Source: Paraconiothyrium sp. Pb-2020
Taxonomy: Eukaryota > Ascomycota > Dothideomycetes > Pleosporales > Didymosphaeriaceae
NCBI GenBank assembly: GCA_022419385.1
Contig: JAJUBI010000002.1
Span: forward strand, 2,790,001-2,854,000
DNA: 64,000 nt
Reading direction: 5' to 3'
A program made the translations under genes and the position numbers. Numbering within the stretch: the first letter of the stretch is position 1; every line of letters starts with the position of its first letter. This document shows, one piece after another, positions 46,190-58,040 of the stretch. The notes under the pieces were generated by a model. It was not told where the DNA came from, did no database searches, and saw only the letters and a program-made list of their open reading frames with translations.

Positions 46190-48640
46190 CTATTTGGTCA
46201 TGTTCAGCATCAGTAAATTGGTCAAAGACTTCGCGAGGCTGCAAGACAAAGGGATTGGAGTAGTGATGGATTTATTTGTCATCAAGCCCAGGAAACTTGC
46301 TGGATCCGATTGCTGAAGGCGCAGTCGAAGATTAAGGGTCCAACTTCAGGCGGAGCATCAGGCGTGATGTGTGAATGACTGCCATGAGGTTGGGTTCACG
46401 CAGTTTGATAGCACAAGTCTCCAGGACTATGGTGATCATGCTGTGAGGGTGGAAGCATTAACTAGCACCATCTCGACCTGATGAGAGCGTACTCGACGTG
46501 AATCACCGACCTTTAGTTCCCCCTCTTTCCTCACAATGAGCTAATTAACGTACAGACTGAGGACTGTTCTGGAAACGATATTGCGTATGCTGTACAAACC
46601 TAGGCTATACCGAGGACAAGGAAAGCACGAATAACGAAAGATTACTGGGATGGAGCTCTGGATTGAAGGAAGATGATAGATCAACTGAATTTAAACGTAC
46701 CCTTTGGCTGGTCTTATTGGTAGCCATAGCATGTACCGTAGGGTACCTCACGTCTTGCTGTCTTCTCGAGTCTAGATTGATGGCGATTGAGAATGGATGG
46801 AGCGGGAGAAAGTAGATGGGATACATGTCCTATCTAGACCTTGATGTCCCCGTAACGTCGTATGTGCTGAGTTGGAAGGACCCTCGCAAGGTCGATCAAA
46901 TCGAGCTGCAATCTGCAAGCGGGCCGCTGTGACTAGAGAATCGAGCGTGCGGTATCAAGCGTGGAGGTGAAATTCGAGTAACTGGGCTTTGAAAAGGCTC
47001 TTAACACTGGGATCATCTGCTTTGAATGTGTCAGAAGCTGTCGAATATGTACTTACTTATAAACATCGCGTTTACCACTCAGAATTGAACGTACCTGCCT
47101 AGAGATCGTCGCGGTCCGTGATCAATGATCGGTCTTCGGCCCGTTTCACTTTGCCAGTTGCCTTCCTTCTGAGTCTTACTATTTTGATCTTGACATTTCT
47201 ACTACAGGCATCCGCCTAGCTTAGAAAAGCTGCAATTAGAGTACCCATCGTGATCAGAACGTAAATCAAGCATATGAGCGAATAGGCATTCCCGCGGATC
47301 GTGTGAGCCCTCAGCTCACCAGTATCCACAATGGGATCCAAATATCATCGCGATTCGTAAAGATCACAGGCGAGGATTATGAATGCCTTTGCCTGAGAAT
47401 CTGTGGTCTGGAGGCGTGTTTGGAAATGAGCGAACTCGTATCGCGGATGCCGTGTTAGTGTTTAGGTGGCGTGTGCCTAGACTGTAATGGTTAGTCAAGT
47501 GGCCGCTTGCAAGAACTGAAGCTGGTGCCGAGTTGCAAAATCACAGACCAAAGCTGTCGGACGATGGTCGCCGGGCTACTATCCGGACCTACAATCCCAG
47601 ACACGAGGATTTGGACCCTGCCCTAGTCGTAAACGTTGTTCATAGTTATAGTTGTCAGAGAGTAGGGTCATGTGTTCGCGTTTTGTCGGTTTCGCTGCTA
47701 CTTTCGGCACCGCGATTGTGCTCTTGGGGCCAAAAGAGGCTATATCTGGACCGGCTGGCTGGAACGATTGCAGATCTGTATCCGGGAAGCAGGAATTTCC
47801 TCTTTTTTTGAGAGAGGAGTCATCGGAAATTTTCAACAAATCGGAGAGGTTCTGACGGGTAGTTGTTCCACCGCTGACGGACTGCACTTTTTATAGATGG
47901 GTACCCGAGCCGGATCGCCCACATGGTTGTTCTCGTATTAACAGCACATCTCGTTGGCTGTGTGAGGCGCAAAGCCACTGTATGGTGCCACTCTGTGAAC
48001 CGGCCTTGATTCGCCGTCCACGTCCCTCACGTTATGCACCAAAGGCAGCGATGGAACATATTTCGCGTTTCGCTCTAATACATTGGAGATCTCATGCTGG
48101 ATCGATAGAGTACTGTGCAAGAGCGGCAATCTAATACCTTTGAGCATTTGATCAAGTGAGAGGCAAACCGCGCTGCATATGCGACCTGGCAAAGGAAGGT
48201 TGACGGCTAATACGAGTTTTCATCGAACGAAAGGTGCCGAGGGAGTATCGCGTGCTCCGATTGCTGCAATCTTTGTGAATCGGCACTCCTCTGCTGACGC
48301 TCAACCGTGCGCATTTCAACAACACTCCTAAAGGGTTCTAAACTCCCATCTGAGGGAGCCTATTCCAACGAGAAGCTTCTCGACGTCGGCCAAGTAGAAA
48401 GTTAAATAGCCTAGTCACGCCGGAGCCGGGCTTCAGCCCCTGTGCAAGCTCGTGCAGTTCACTGGAGCATGTCCGCGCATGCGGTCATGCTGTTATACTT
48501 ACGGACATAGACGAGTTCTAGGACTTTAATTTCTGTGCTGTGGAACGCTGTCCTGGCTATTCAATCGAGAAACTGGCGGCGGGAGCAGCACTCTGGTGTG
48601 ATGCGTGCGTCGAAGAGAGGATCGAGAATTGGTATTTCCC
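46190..48640. other. Gene-poor stretch, no supported gene
   Basis: Should contain the missing 5' exon of the GFA gene at its left edge. On the minus strand around 48192-47938 a frame (IRLPLLHSTLSIQHEISNVL) looks protein-like but has no start or splice context I could confirm. No RNA gene or transposon feature seen. Confidence 0.4.
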
Positions 48641-48649
48641 TATAGACCA

Positions 48650-49290
48650 AGTCTTACATATTATAGTATAGAATATGGCCCTATTTGCCCTGATAGTATA
48701 CAAATATAGCATTTTTTGTTATTTAAGTGAAGTTATTGATAGATCTGTAATAGCTAGACGAAAGATTCTATACTGTTATAGTATAAGTGGTAACGAGAAA
48801 GGAGCTCTATCACATAACTAGTTATAGGGAAGGATACTCTAGAGTTCTTACACGTAATTTTACTTAGCTATTTAATTAGTGGAGCTACACCTCTGGAAGT
48901 ACATACACCAGCTATTTTGTAACTTTACATTTAAGTGATTTAGGCAGTTTCATACACGTAGGTAATATCTGCAGTGCAGGTGCTAGGTGCTAGCTACTAG
49001 ATGCTAGATGATAGGTGATAGAGTTAATAACAAAGGAACATACGTGCGTGTACATACTACGCTACCCTGAGCTTCAATTCACCTAGCATAATACGGAGAC
49101 CTCTCCCCCAGCCAGTAGGACCCTTACCAAGCTGTAGTATGTATTTGTAGAACTGCTAGATAACTATTTTCTATACTATCCTTTATGCTATCTCAGACGA
49201 TCTTTTACTACTACAACAGATCAACGTTTTTTACTATTTGAGTATAGGCAATAGTCTATAGGGTAGGCGGTGGGCCATTAACCCCCAGGA
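48650..49290. repeat. AT-rich island, RIP-like composition
   Basis: Around 640 bp dense in TA dinucleotides (TATAGTATA, CTATACTAT motifs) and without any open frame. In Pezizomycotina such islands are often old transposon copies mutated by repeat-induced point mutation. No terminal repeats or coding remains were recognised, so the origin is not shown. Confidence 0.5.
48979..49020. repeat. 7-bp imperfect tandem repeat, six units
   Basis: Six consecutive heptamers: GGTGCTA, GGTGCTA, GCTACTA, GATGCTA, GATGATA, GGTGATA. It lies inside the AT-rich island. Confidence 0.9.
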
Positions 49291-52056
49291 GGCTGGTAAG
49301 TACTGGCTCATGTCTTCATGTAGTATATACTGGATTTATGGCATAATATCAACGCGCTGAGTTTCGAAAAACTTTTCTGATAACGCAACGGATCGCGAGG
49401 AGCAAAGCGTGGCCCGAAAAACCTATATTGATGAGAAACACGTCAATTTACGTGTTATTAATTTCAACCGCCCTCCCAGAATACAAGGCACTCAAACTCA
49501 AACACTCCTTCCGAGTTGGAACGATGCATGCCGGTAAGAACTTCTTCAAGAACCTTGATCCTAATCCATCAGCCTTTCGCTCCGAGTCGTGCGAACGGCA
49601 GCAACTCCACCCATTTCTTCTCAGCGAACTGGATCTCGCGCTCCTACGCATTTACACGCATCAGTGCCGACCGGCTACCGGTCTGTGAGCAATATTCTCC
49701 TGCAAACCGGTCCACAGCTATCTCTATGTTGTCGCTGTGCCCACACTATTTCGCCCATTTGGTTTCAGGTAACAGTACTACAGCAGCTGCTTTCCCGCAT
49801 CTCATTGGTCAACAGTTTCACTTCCAAAAGAGCAAGCACTGAACGCCACAAAGGCTCGCTTCCAACGAAGCCCCATCCTCAATGCTGAAGCGCCCAGTCC
49901 GTTGCCACAAAGTTGCATTGAACATCACTAGCTCCAATCTATGCTGCAGTATGGAGCGTACTCCGGCGTTCATATTTCTCCAGGCCCTCCTAAGAAGTTA
50001 GCTATGATGACCTATGAGCGATGAGGAAGCGACGGAACTTCTAGCTCATTCGACACTGGCACGCTCGAGCACGAAGCAGAAGGTCTCCCATGGTACCGAG
50101 AAGAACTCGTCCCCATGCGTAAAGGAAGCCATGCAAGCTGTCAGCGAATTAGAAGAGACCGATAATGGAGATGGTTCCATGTGGAGGGAGAGGAGGGAGA
50201 CATCGCTACGTGCTTATGCGAGTCTTGATACTCAACGGCGTCATATCTCGAGAGTCCACTGCAACAGCGTTGGTGGAGGCTTTGCTGCCGCCGCAGAGGG
50301 CTAGACATGTCATCAAGGCATTTTCATCCTCATCTCGGGACTCCTCTCCAGATCTCCCAGCCCTTGGGGGACAAAGGTCGTTGGGTTGGTGAACATCGGT
50401 CACACAGGTAAAGCGCGGGTGCTGGACTGGAAAGGCAACGTATGTCCTGCCATAGTCGGAGCGGGTTCTCAGGGCATACTGGCGACGAAAGTATAGGGAC
50501 CTTCGAGGGGACAAAGACCCACGTACCCTTGTTCATGTTTCCTGTTTCCTGTTTCTGATGATAAGCGCGTGTGCCGCATTCTGACGGCGTTGGTGAGGAC
50601 CTCAACTCGGGACGGTATGCGCTGTTTGGAAGCAGACGATGGCGAGCGAGCTTTGAACATTATTACGGGTTGATGAGTGCGAGGAAGCAGTAGATCGACT
50701 GTCCCCCAATTGCGGGCAGCAGATTCTTGGTCATTTTGCGCTAAGGCTGATTGGTCGAACGTCGAACGTTCATCTTCTTTACGTCTTCTCTCAACCTACT
50801 TCGAGTGCTTTCCAATTTACACAGATCAGTTGCAAGCTCAACTGCCTTTGGGGTCTCCCCGTTTCTTCAACGCTTTTGAGACGGCGTCGAACTTCGCGTG
50901 CGAAGCCTAAGCAACAAGCTTGACCAACATCTTCCTAACCAGGTGGCATAACACTTGGCGGATGCCCCACGGTACGCCAATGATAATATCCCGCCGCTTA
51001 GCAGATCTCGTTTCTCATTCCGTTCGTGCGGCGCCTAGTTCATGTCTTCGAGCGCGATGGGTTCTAGGCCCACTGGCAACCTGCACTATGCGTTTCGGCC
51101 CCCTCACGCTCTAGAACGCATACATCCATACTTATGGTCGAGGCGCTACACGCTTAGGTCTAGCATGTAGCATCCATCTTAGAATTGGTCGCAAGAAGCT
51201 GGGCCGGTATTGAAGCACGTTTATTCCCGAGAGCTATTGGCTCGTCTGCCTCCGTCGTGTTGGTCTCCGTACCCGTGCTGCAGTAGCGAACCCGTCAGCT
51301 TGGCTTGCAATTACGCCTTTTGCAGCGTACACGACCCGTCCAATTGTTTCGAAGAATACATACCGTGCGGTCGGCCTAGAGCTGATGCGCAGAGATCGGT
51401 GCCAACGCGGTTCCCGAGAGCCTCCCATACATAACGGAGCGATACTCGCGAGGCGCGCGAACACACAGACATGTAAAGGTGTCATTGGCCGTGGTGTTTC
51501 TTCCCTGCTATCACCCGCTCACCCTGCAGGCTTCAAACCGAACACTTGCACAACACTCCCCTTATTCTTCTGCTGCTTTGCTAGCTCTGAAGTCGTGCGA
51601 AATCGCCGATAGATCTTTATATGCTACGGACGTACGTTACCGTATTCCCCGGTTGTCGCATACCGACTCTGCACTCGCGACATAGCAGCTGCATCGGGTA
51701 TCAAAGGATCCTCCGGTTTTGTAGCATCTCCTGACGAGGCTACTTCACGCGCTCTCGCATTGAATTGGCTGCGACAGGCAGATTTATGTGTCAACTTGCC
51801 ATCACACTGCCACCTCATTGTGCGGATTGTCTCCCCTAAGATATTCTTTTGCTCCCATGTCTTCATAAAACTTCTTTGGGAACGCTATCGTCTGGTCTCG
51901 GAGACACTGGCCCTTCCACGCAGAGAGGCAATAAATGAGTGTGAGGACCTATAGATCATGTCCTCGACTTTGATCTGGGAGTCACTGAGAAAGGGACCCT
52001 GGAAAGGCGTTGGCTTTGAGACACCAAGCATTTGATTCTGGGAGAAATCTTCTATA
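49291..52056. other. Gene-poor stretch, no supported gene
   Basis: Contains an open frame at 50014-50304 (+, starts MSDEEATELLAHS, 96 codons) without recognisable domain, and other short frames. I could not build a multi-exon model. The right end holds the promoter of the following regulator gene. Confidence 0.4.
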
Positions 52057-54025
52057 ATGGTCAATTTCACCTTCGTGTCGCATCAAGGAGCGCGACCGGA
52101 AAAGCGTGAGCTGGTCAAATCACATGTGATGAGAGAGTCACAGAAAAAGAGAAGAGAAGCGAAGCAAGAATATCGTCGTACGTGCGCTTTCGAACTCAGA
52201 GAATACCTTCTAGATTGCACGCTGACTTTGCTAGGCGGTCTATCTGCTTCACTCGAGCAATCGTCACTTTCATCCGTTACGGTTCGGACCGAGACGCTGA
52301 GGCAATGCCAGGCCGCGCCACAGCAGGCCTTACAAAGTGACCGGCCAAATGATTCGTACTCGCCCATCTTGTCCCCTTCTAGCAGTATCGGAAGCAGCCG
52401 TAATAGCGATAATGAGCGAACGCCGTTGTGCAGATTACTGCAGCCTACCACAACTGATCCAATCTACCCTACGGACGTGCAGTTAGCAAGAGGCCCTAGG
52501 TCAGTACCTACAACAGAATCAAGTTTCCTGAATGTCGACGGTCGATCGCACGCTCCTTCGCTTGTTTCGACACAGTCACGTATCTTGGGACCGCAATTTC
52601 TGCGTGTCAGTAATGCTGCTGCTGATCCGTCATGGATGCCGGAAACCTGGCTTAATCGCGTTGATGAGATTGTGTCTCATTGTAAGTTGCTGGTATTATT
52701 GCATGAAAGTGATTTTTTTACCAACATTATGACAGATTTCCTGAGTTTCAATGGTACGGGCCCGGAGTCTCGCAGTACGCTGACGCACTGGTTCGAGCAA
52801 CCTACGAAGAGCCCATTGATCCTCCTTTCATATTCCCTACTCTATTGTGCGCACCGCGACCTCATAGGCGGGATAGTCGGCAATGACGACCACTACTTTA
52901 AGGCCCGCAATTTACAATTCATTAATGCAGCTCTCGAGGACAAGGCCACTGCCTTGGCCGATGAGACGATCATGGCTGTTGTTAGCATGGCTATGTATGA
53001 GGTGTGTTTGTTATTGCAACCGTCGCGAGGAAGACTACTGACGAATCCAAGAACCTTCGAGGTAGCGATCAAGTCCTAACGCATGAACGAGGCCTCGTTC
53101 AGATGTTCGACATGCGAGGGGGCATTAAAAATTTCATGTTAGAGGAAGGCTTTTATATCGGTAATTTTGCCTTACTGTGAGCTTCCCGCAACTCAAAGCG
53201 TCATCGTTAGGCTTATCTATCTCAGTGTCGATATGATGTATTCTTCATGCTCCAATAAGTATCCACTGTCCTTGGAAGTCAAGGGACCAATTCTGAGAGA
53301 CATAGATGTGGGTGTCCGAAAGGCATATTTCCCGCATTCACCGCTTCGAGTCGTGAACACGCCCGGATTCAACGCAACAGTCCCGATTGAAGAACTACGA
53401 ACCAGTCTCGACGTCCTCAGAGATGCTTTCGATGGCTTCGAAATGCTTTGTATTGAGGCATTCGATCCGCAAACCGCGGCCTTTGAGGCACCAAGGTTTC
53501 GGCTTCGACGCGACAAATTCTGGGCGCGACTACAGGCATTCGATACCACAGAAACCGAACCAAGCATGCTTACAACGGAAGGCAAGGTCAAGGAAGCCAT
53601 GCGAATAGCCGGAACGATTCATTATTGCGCAGTAGTTTCGCAAATCCAGCATGACGACGAACTCAATCTACATTTTGTAGAGCGACTCCAGGAAATCCTC
53701 AAAAGGCTTCGACTTGACTTTTGGAAGACGGCACCATACTTGTATCTATGGGTGTATGTATAAAGCGACGTTCTTCCTGTACCGGCCCATCTGACTTGGC
53801 TAGATTATTGACGGGTGGAGCAGTCTGCAGCAGGCTACCTGAGCCTCGGGCATATTTTGTCAGCGAGATAACAAGAGTCGGCGTAGCAATTGGCTTTTTC
53901 GACTGGCGATCCTTCACTCGTACGTGTGAGCCCCGTTCTGATTTGACCTGCTCGTTGACGATATAGAAATCATAAATAACTTCCTTTGGCTCCAGAGCTT
54001 CCTTCGCAAGCGCACTAAAAGATAG
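52057..54025 (+). CDS. Fungal-specific transcription-factor-like protein (DUF3468/Fungal_trans_2 type)
   Basis: 572 residues, six exons: 52057-52681, 52736-53001, 53052-53176, 53226-53753, 53804-53919, 53967-54025; introns 47-54 bp. The N-terminus (FTFVSHQGARPEKRELVKSH, then VMRESQKKRR) is the short basic signature of a large group of fungal proteins whose body resembles the regulatory half of Zn2Cys6 factors but which lack the zinc cluster. No Cys6 cluster is present here. The helical regulatory domain is seen from about residue 210 onward (WFEQPTKSPLILLSYSLLYC, MYENLRGSDQVLTHERGLVQ). The C-terminus FLWLQSFLRKRTKR is typical. All junctions close in frame. The gene is tail-to-tail with the P450, 171 bp between stops, so co-regulation is possible but not shown. 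Confidence 0.82.
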
Positions 54026-54196
54026 GAATGCCATAGCAGGCTCAATTAAGCTGCAGATCAAACGGTACAAAAAGTTGCTATCATCACGAGACTGGAGGGC
54101 AATTCAAAAAGTCAGAAATCCCGTACTACATGATGACTACGTAAGGGCGCGCGATACCGAGGTCTTAGTACCAAAGGCAACGAATTGTTAAGATCC

Positions 54197-56414
54197 TTAC
54201 TCCCAAGACTTCAAGTAATCTTTCACAGCTTCAAAATCCTTCTTGATGACTTCAACGTGCTTCTCGCCCCTAGGGACGAATCTGACTTTGAATGGTTTCG
54301 GGCAAATCAGCAACCCATCTTCATATGTATCCGTATCCACCTCGAGCTCATTCCCTTTCTCATCAACTTCAGGCTTGATATAATATGCCCACAGCAGACT
54401 TGCAATGATTCGCCATTGTGTTCGCTCGGCAAGGTGCATACCCACACAGATACGTCGGCCAGCACCGTAAGAATAGTGATCGCGATTCTCGTAGTCCGGC
54501 GACCCAGCGTAGGACGTTGCCAGAAGCGGGCGGTCGAGATATCTGTCAGGATTATATGTACATGGGTCGGGGTAGAATTCGGCGTTGTATTGGATATTGT
54601 AGGCTGGGCAGAAGACGGTAGAGTCCTTAGGAATAAGGTAGCCATCGAAGTAGTCGTCACGGCTCGCACGGACAGGGATACCTGAAGGGACACTACGATC
54701 TTAGGATTAGCCCCCGAAGTTTAATGATTGAGAAAGTACGTGGATCATGATACATACACAGGCCGTATCCTTAAAGCTTCCTTCACGATGCAATTGATGT
54801 ATGGTACATCTCTAAAGTCCCGCCATGTTGGCATTCTACCATCACCACAAATCCGATCAAGCTCAGCCTGTGCTTTCTTTTGCACCCAATGGTGTTTCGC
54901 CAGGTACAGAATCGATGTCAGTATCACTGTTGCGGAGGTATGAGGTCAGCTGAAACGTGCTTCGCAAAGATCCGAGCGATACGTACTACTAGCCGTTGTG
55001 TCTGCGGCGCCTTGTTGTAGGGCACCAAGGAAGTTGTTCTCTTGCCGATGATTCATTTTAACGTCGCTTCTGATCTCACCGCTGATCACCTTATCTGCGA
55101 GAGAGATCCGATTATCGCCCTTGCAACGCCGTGCTACAACTTGCGACCGTGCCTCTCCCCATATGGAGCTTATAGTTTCAAAGCATGTGACCGCACGCGC
55201 CTTGGAAGGGACGAGAAAGGATGGCACGTACTTGAGAATGGGAAACAGGTCAACAGGAAGGTATGTTCCTGGAGTAGCTGCAAGAGCGTTAGCGTCATGT
55301 TATTGTTCTGACAGACAAGATATGGTTTATGGCATTCCTTACTTGCAAGATTGATCTAGGCACTGAGTCAACCGAATAAGCATCACCATAAAATTTCGTA
55401 GAAGCAGCCTACCTGGTCAATAGCTGCCAAACCCGAAGGTACAAAGTCAGTTTATCTCTCTTAAAGTGGGAATGGTACAATGCCTTGTGTCTCAGCTGAG
55501 CAAAGTAAAAGTCTTTTCTTGTAGCATGAGTAGACAAAGGCCTTTCTTTCGCTTGGCACAAAACACGCATCCACTTTATTCCAGGTCAAACTTGCCTCGG
55601 TATACGCTCTTAGACGTGTCAGTCAGACAACACATTCTCTTGCAACATGATCAGCTTACCGTAGCCCACCAACTATCCACAGTCGGTGCACGAAACCCGA
55701 AGATGATAATACTAGCAACAGAAGCGGTGACTCGCCGAATGTGTTTCGAGAATTCCTCTGGCGTCTGTAGCATGTCGTAAATCGTTTGACTTGTCCTGTT
55801 TAGATCAGCTACCAAAAAGTTGTTGTAGAAGCAAAGTCAGCTCACTCGGCTTCTTGGACTGCCATAACCGTTGCGTCAAGGTTGTTCGGCGACAAAAAAT
55901 GAGCTGCTACCTTCCTAGCTGCCCTCCATGCAGGGTTTGCATCGAAAAAGGCAAAGTTTTCCTTCAGAGCCGTCATCATCTGCTGATCTTTCGGTCGGTC
56001 CGAGTAGATTGCACTTCTCTTGTCGAGCAGATGATGGACTGTGCGTTTATCATTCAGAAGTATCAGCGTACCGGCGCCAATCTTCAAAGAGTAGATGCTG
56101 CCGTATTTGTCGGCCCACTCTTTAAACCTACGCACGTTAATATCACGGATCGGGATACGTCAAAAGAGGACTTACTTCTTTTCCACATGTTGGCTCGGGA
56201 TCTGGTGGGCATTTCCCAGGATTGGAATCGTGGGTGGCCCTGGAGGAAGACTGGTGACCCAATGATGTCAGCGATCTCGTCTGTCACAAGTGGATGATCC
56301 CAGGTTGTATGCTTACCGTTTATCTCGACTACCGAAATTGTAAAGGAAGTATAGAACGTAGGTACCGACTAGTAAAGCAGCGAGATCAAGGGCATACCAA
56401 CCAGGCTGAGCCAT
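54197..56414 (-). CDS. Cytochrome P450 monooxygenase (E-class, membrane anchored)
   Basis: 527 residues from ten exons: 56414-56317, 56250-56176, 56127-55846, 55795-55660, 55608-55596, 55423-55413, 55355-55343, 55277-54987, 54926-54758, 54692-54197. The N-terminal anchor (WYALDLAALLVGTYVLYFLY) is followed by the hinge LPPGPPTIPILGN. The I-helix reads QGAADTTAS, the K-helix ExxR is EALR (356-359) and the heme loop is YGAGRRICVGMHL with Cys445 (usual Phe replaced by Tyr). It resembles fungal secondary-metabolism P450s of the O-methylsterigmatocystin-oxidoreductase type, but the substrate is unknown. Exons 5-7 are only 13, 11 and 13 nt. Intron 5 (172 bp) is an introner-like element. The exons sum to 528 codons exactly, supporting the model. 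An ATG 37 codons upstream is in frame, but the anchor favours this start. Confidence 0.9.
55424..55595 (-). mobile_element. Introner-like element, copy B (intron 5 of the P450)
   Basis: A 172-bp intron beside introns of 48-66 bp in the same gene. Donor GCAAGT (GC-AG), acceptor TTTGGCAG. It lies between a 13-nt and an 11-nt exon and splices in phase 1 to give SVYRAIDQ. It is homologous over its full length with copy A at 2435-2607: bases 55424-55451 are identical to 2435-2462, 55483-55497 match 2495-2509 at 14 of 15, and 55530-55538 and 55546-55554 are identical to the corresponding blocks. The 5' third has diverged most, so the terminal stem seen in copy A is reduced here to roughly ACTTT/AAAGT. 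Confidence 0.8.
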
Positions 56415-57035
56415 TTTTGGCGAGTGTAGACAAGTTACACATGAAGATGGGGCATAGGTTCTTGCGAGGCTGTTCATGTAAACGTACCAATTCTTATACA
56501 GCTTGGTCGACCAAGCAATGCACACACACCTCGCTAAAATGCCGTGCCAATAAGGTGTCTTCCTGTTGGCCGATAAAAAGCGATTACGTCCCAGAACAGT
56601 GATAGCCGTTGGCCTGCACAGGCATCATATGCGCCTAAGCATGAGCGATGGCTATTTCATTGGAACGGAGATGTATATGTATTATTCAGCACTGTATGCT
56701 ACCCCTCTTTCCTCGTTCATTGAGTCCTTCTAGCCGTGCTTTCATCGTCGGCTATGTAAGTCGCTGACGCCATTTGCAAACCCATCACATGCAATCCGAA
56801 AAGGCCAGGAGATTATGGGGACACTGAACTCTTGGCGTTGAGCGCGAGGTTCCGCGTGCTAGCGTGTGCTAGTCGCGTTCGAGGCCGCGCTACCGCCGTC
56901 TGATGTTATTGAGCGACGTGAACCCAACAAGATCATGCGATCAAACCACGGTTCTACCTGTTGACCCTACCACTCCCATTCATAAATAGATTTTGTTAGC
57001 GCCTCCCTTCCTGCTGCTCATCTATAGTGATCGAT
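56415..57035. other. Intergenic, divergent promoters
   Basis: Promoter space of the P450 (left) and of the gene at 57036 (right). No coding signal recognised. Confidence 0.5.
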
Positions 57036-57800
57036 ATGCCGCCACCAAAGAAGCAGAAGACTGGAGCCTATTCCAGCGCCTCCCTTGTTGCATCTGAATA
57101 ACCCTTTCTAGCTACTGAATTTCGACGCTGCCTTCAAGAAGGACGAGGACGCCCAGTGGGGCAGGTGGGTTGTTGTAAGCGCAATGGCGCAGTGGATAGC
57201 CGCGGGTTCAGAGAAAGACTATATAAGCTCGCGAACAGGCCTCCTACATTGGCTTTGCTTTAGCTCATCAAACCTAGTGTCTGATGATGGGGAGCGTACC
57301 GTCGAAGTTTCAACACTGATGGGAACAGCTCTGCTGACTGGACTTGCATCCATCGAAGCATCCGGCGAACTGAGCGCGAACCCCAAGTTTCTTGATCTGG
57401 CATCGTCATAACTACGTTCCTTCATTGGGCCGCGGATCACGAGAATTATGGAATCGAGGATGAAGCAGTCGCCTGGCGTGAGCATGCCGTTGCGTACTTT
57501 GACAGCAGCGGTCTCAGCGTCGATAAGGGTATATCAGGCACTGCGAAGCTTTTGACGAAATTTAGAAGCGATCCCCCTGCCAATCCCAGTGACAACAAGG
57601 GTGACAACAAGGGAGATCCATGGGGCTGGACGCAGAAACTCAAGAAGTACAAATCGGATCACAGAAAGATTGGCGGCACCCGTTACGATATCACGAAGAT
57701 GTCGAGGAAAGAAAGAGCGGGCTACGCGTTTGACAAGAAGGACCCACTACAAGCATTCTCCGCCAAAGACATCAAGGAGGGCAATCTTGACATTCAATAG
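57036..57800 (+). pseudogene. Conserved-looking fungal gene with broken frame
   Basis: A coding region of unknown function that needs two corrections. It begins MPPPKKQKTGAYSSASL at 57036; the frame then hits a stop and resumes at 57112 with LLNFDAAFKKDEDAQWGRW. The gap, 57087-57111, has intron ends (GT..TAG) but is only 25 nt. The frame then runs through AMAQWIAAGSEKDY and MGTALLTGLASIEA to KFLDLA, where one base is missing near 57408. After that it continues with ITTFLHWAADHENYGIEDEA to DPWGWTQKLKKYK and GGTRYDITKMSRKER, ending IKEGNLDIQ at 57800. The strong protein-like character on both sides suggests a real gene that was recently broken, or sequencing indels. No domain recognised; probably cytosolic or nuclear. 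Confidence 0.6.
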
Positions 57801-58040
57801 TTGAGCCGCGTTGACCGGCACTTAAAGTCGTTTCTGTTGTTCAGTCGGTTCTGTTTCTTGGGTACCTTCCATATGTTTTCTCTATATCCGCTTCTTGTAG
57901 TCATGATGCTTCCTGACATTGCATACCGCTGGATGCTCAATACAGCTCTATATCGTCTGGTGCCATCTGTCATCTACAATCTCTCGCGAACAATTGGCAA
58001 GTCAAGAATGCCTTCCGACAATGTAAAGCAGCGCAAACAC

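Noticed and set aside
49428..49842. Overlapping plus-strand frames starting near 49428 and 49516.
   Set aside because: No motif, no splice context and poor composition; likely chance frames next to the AT-rich island.
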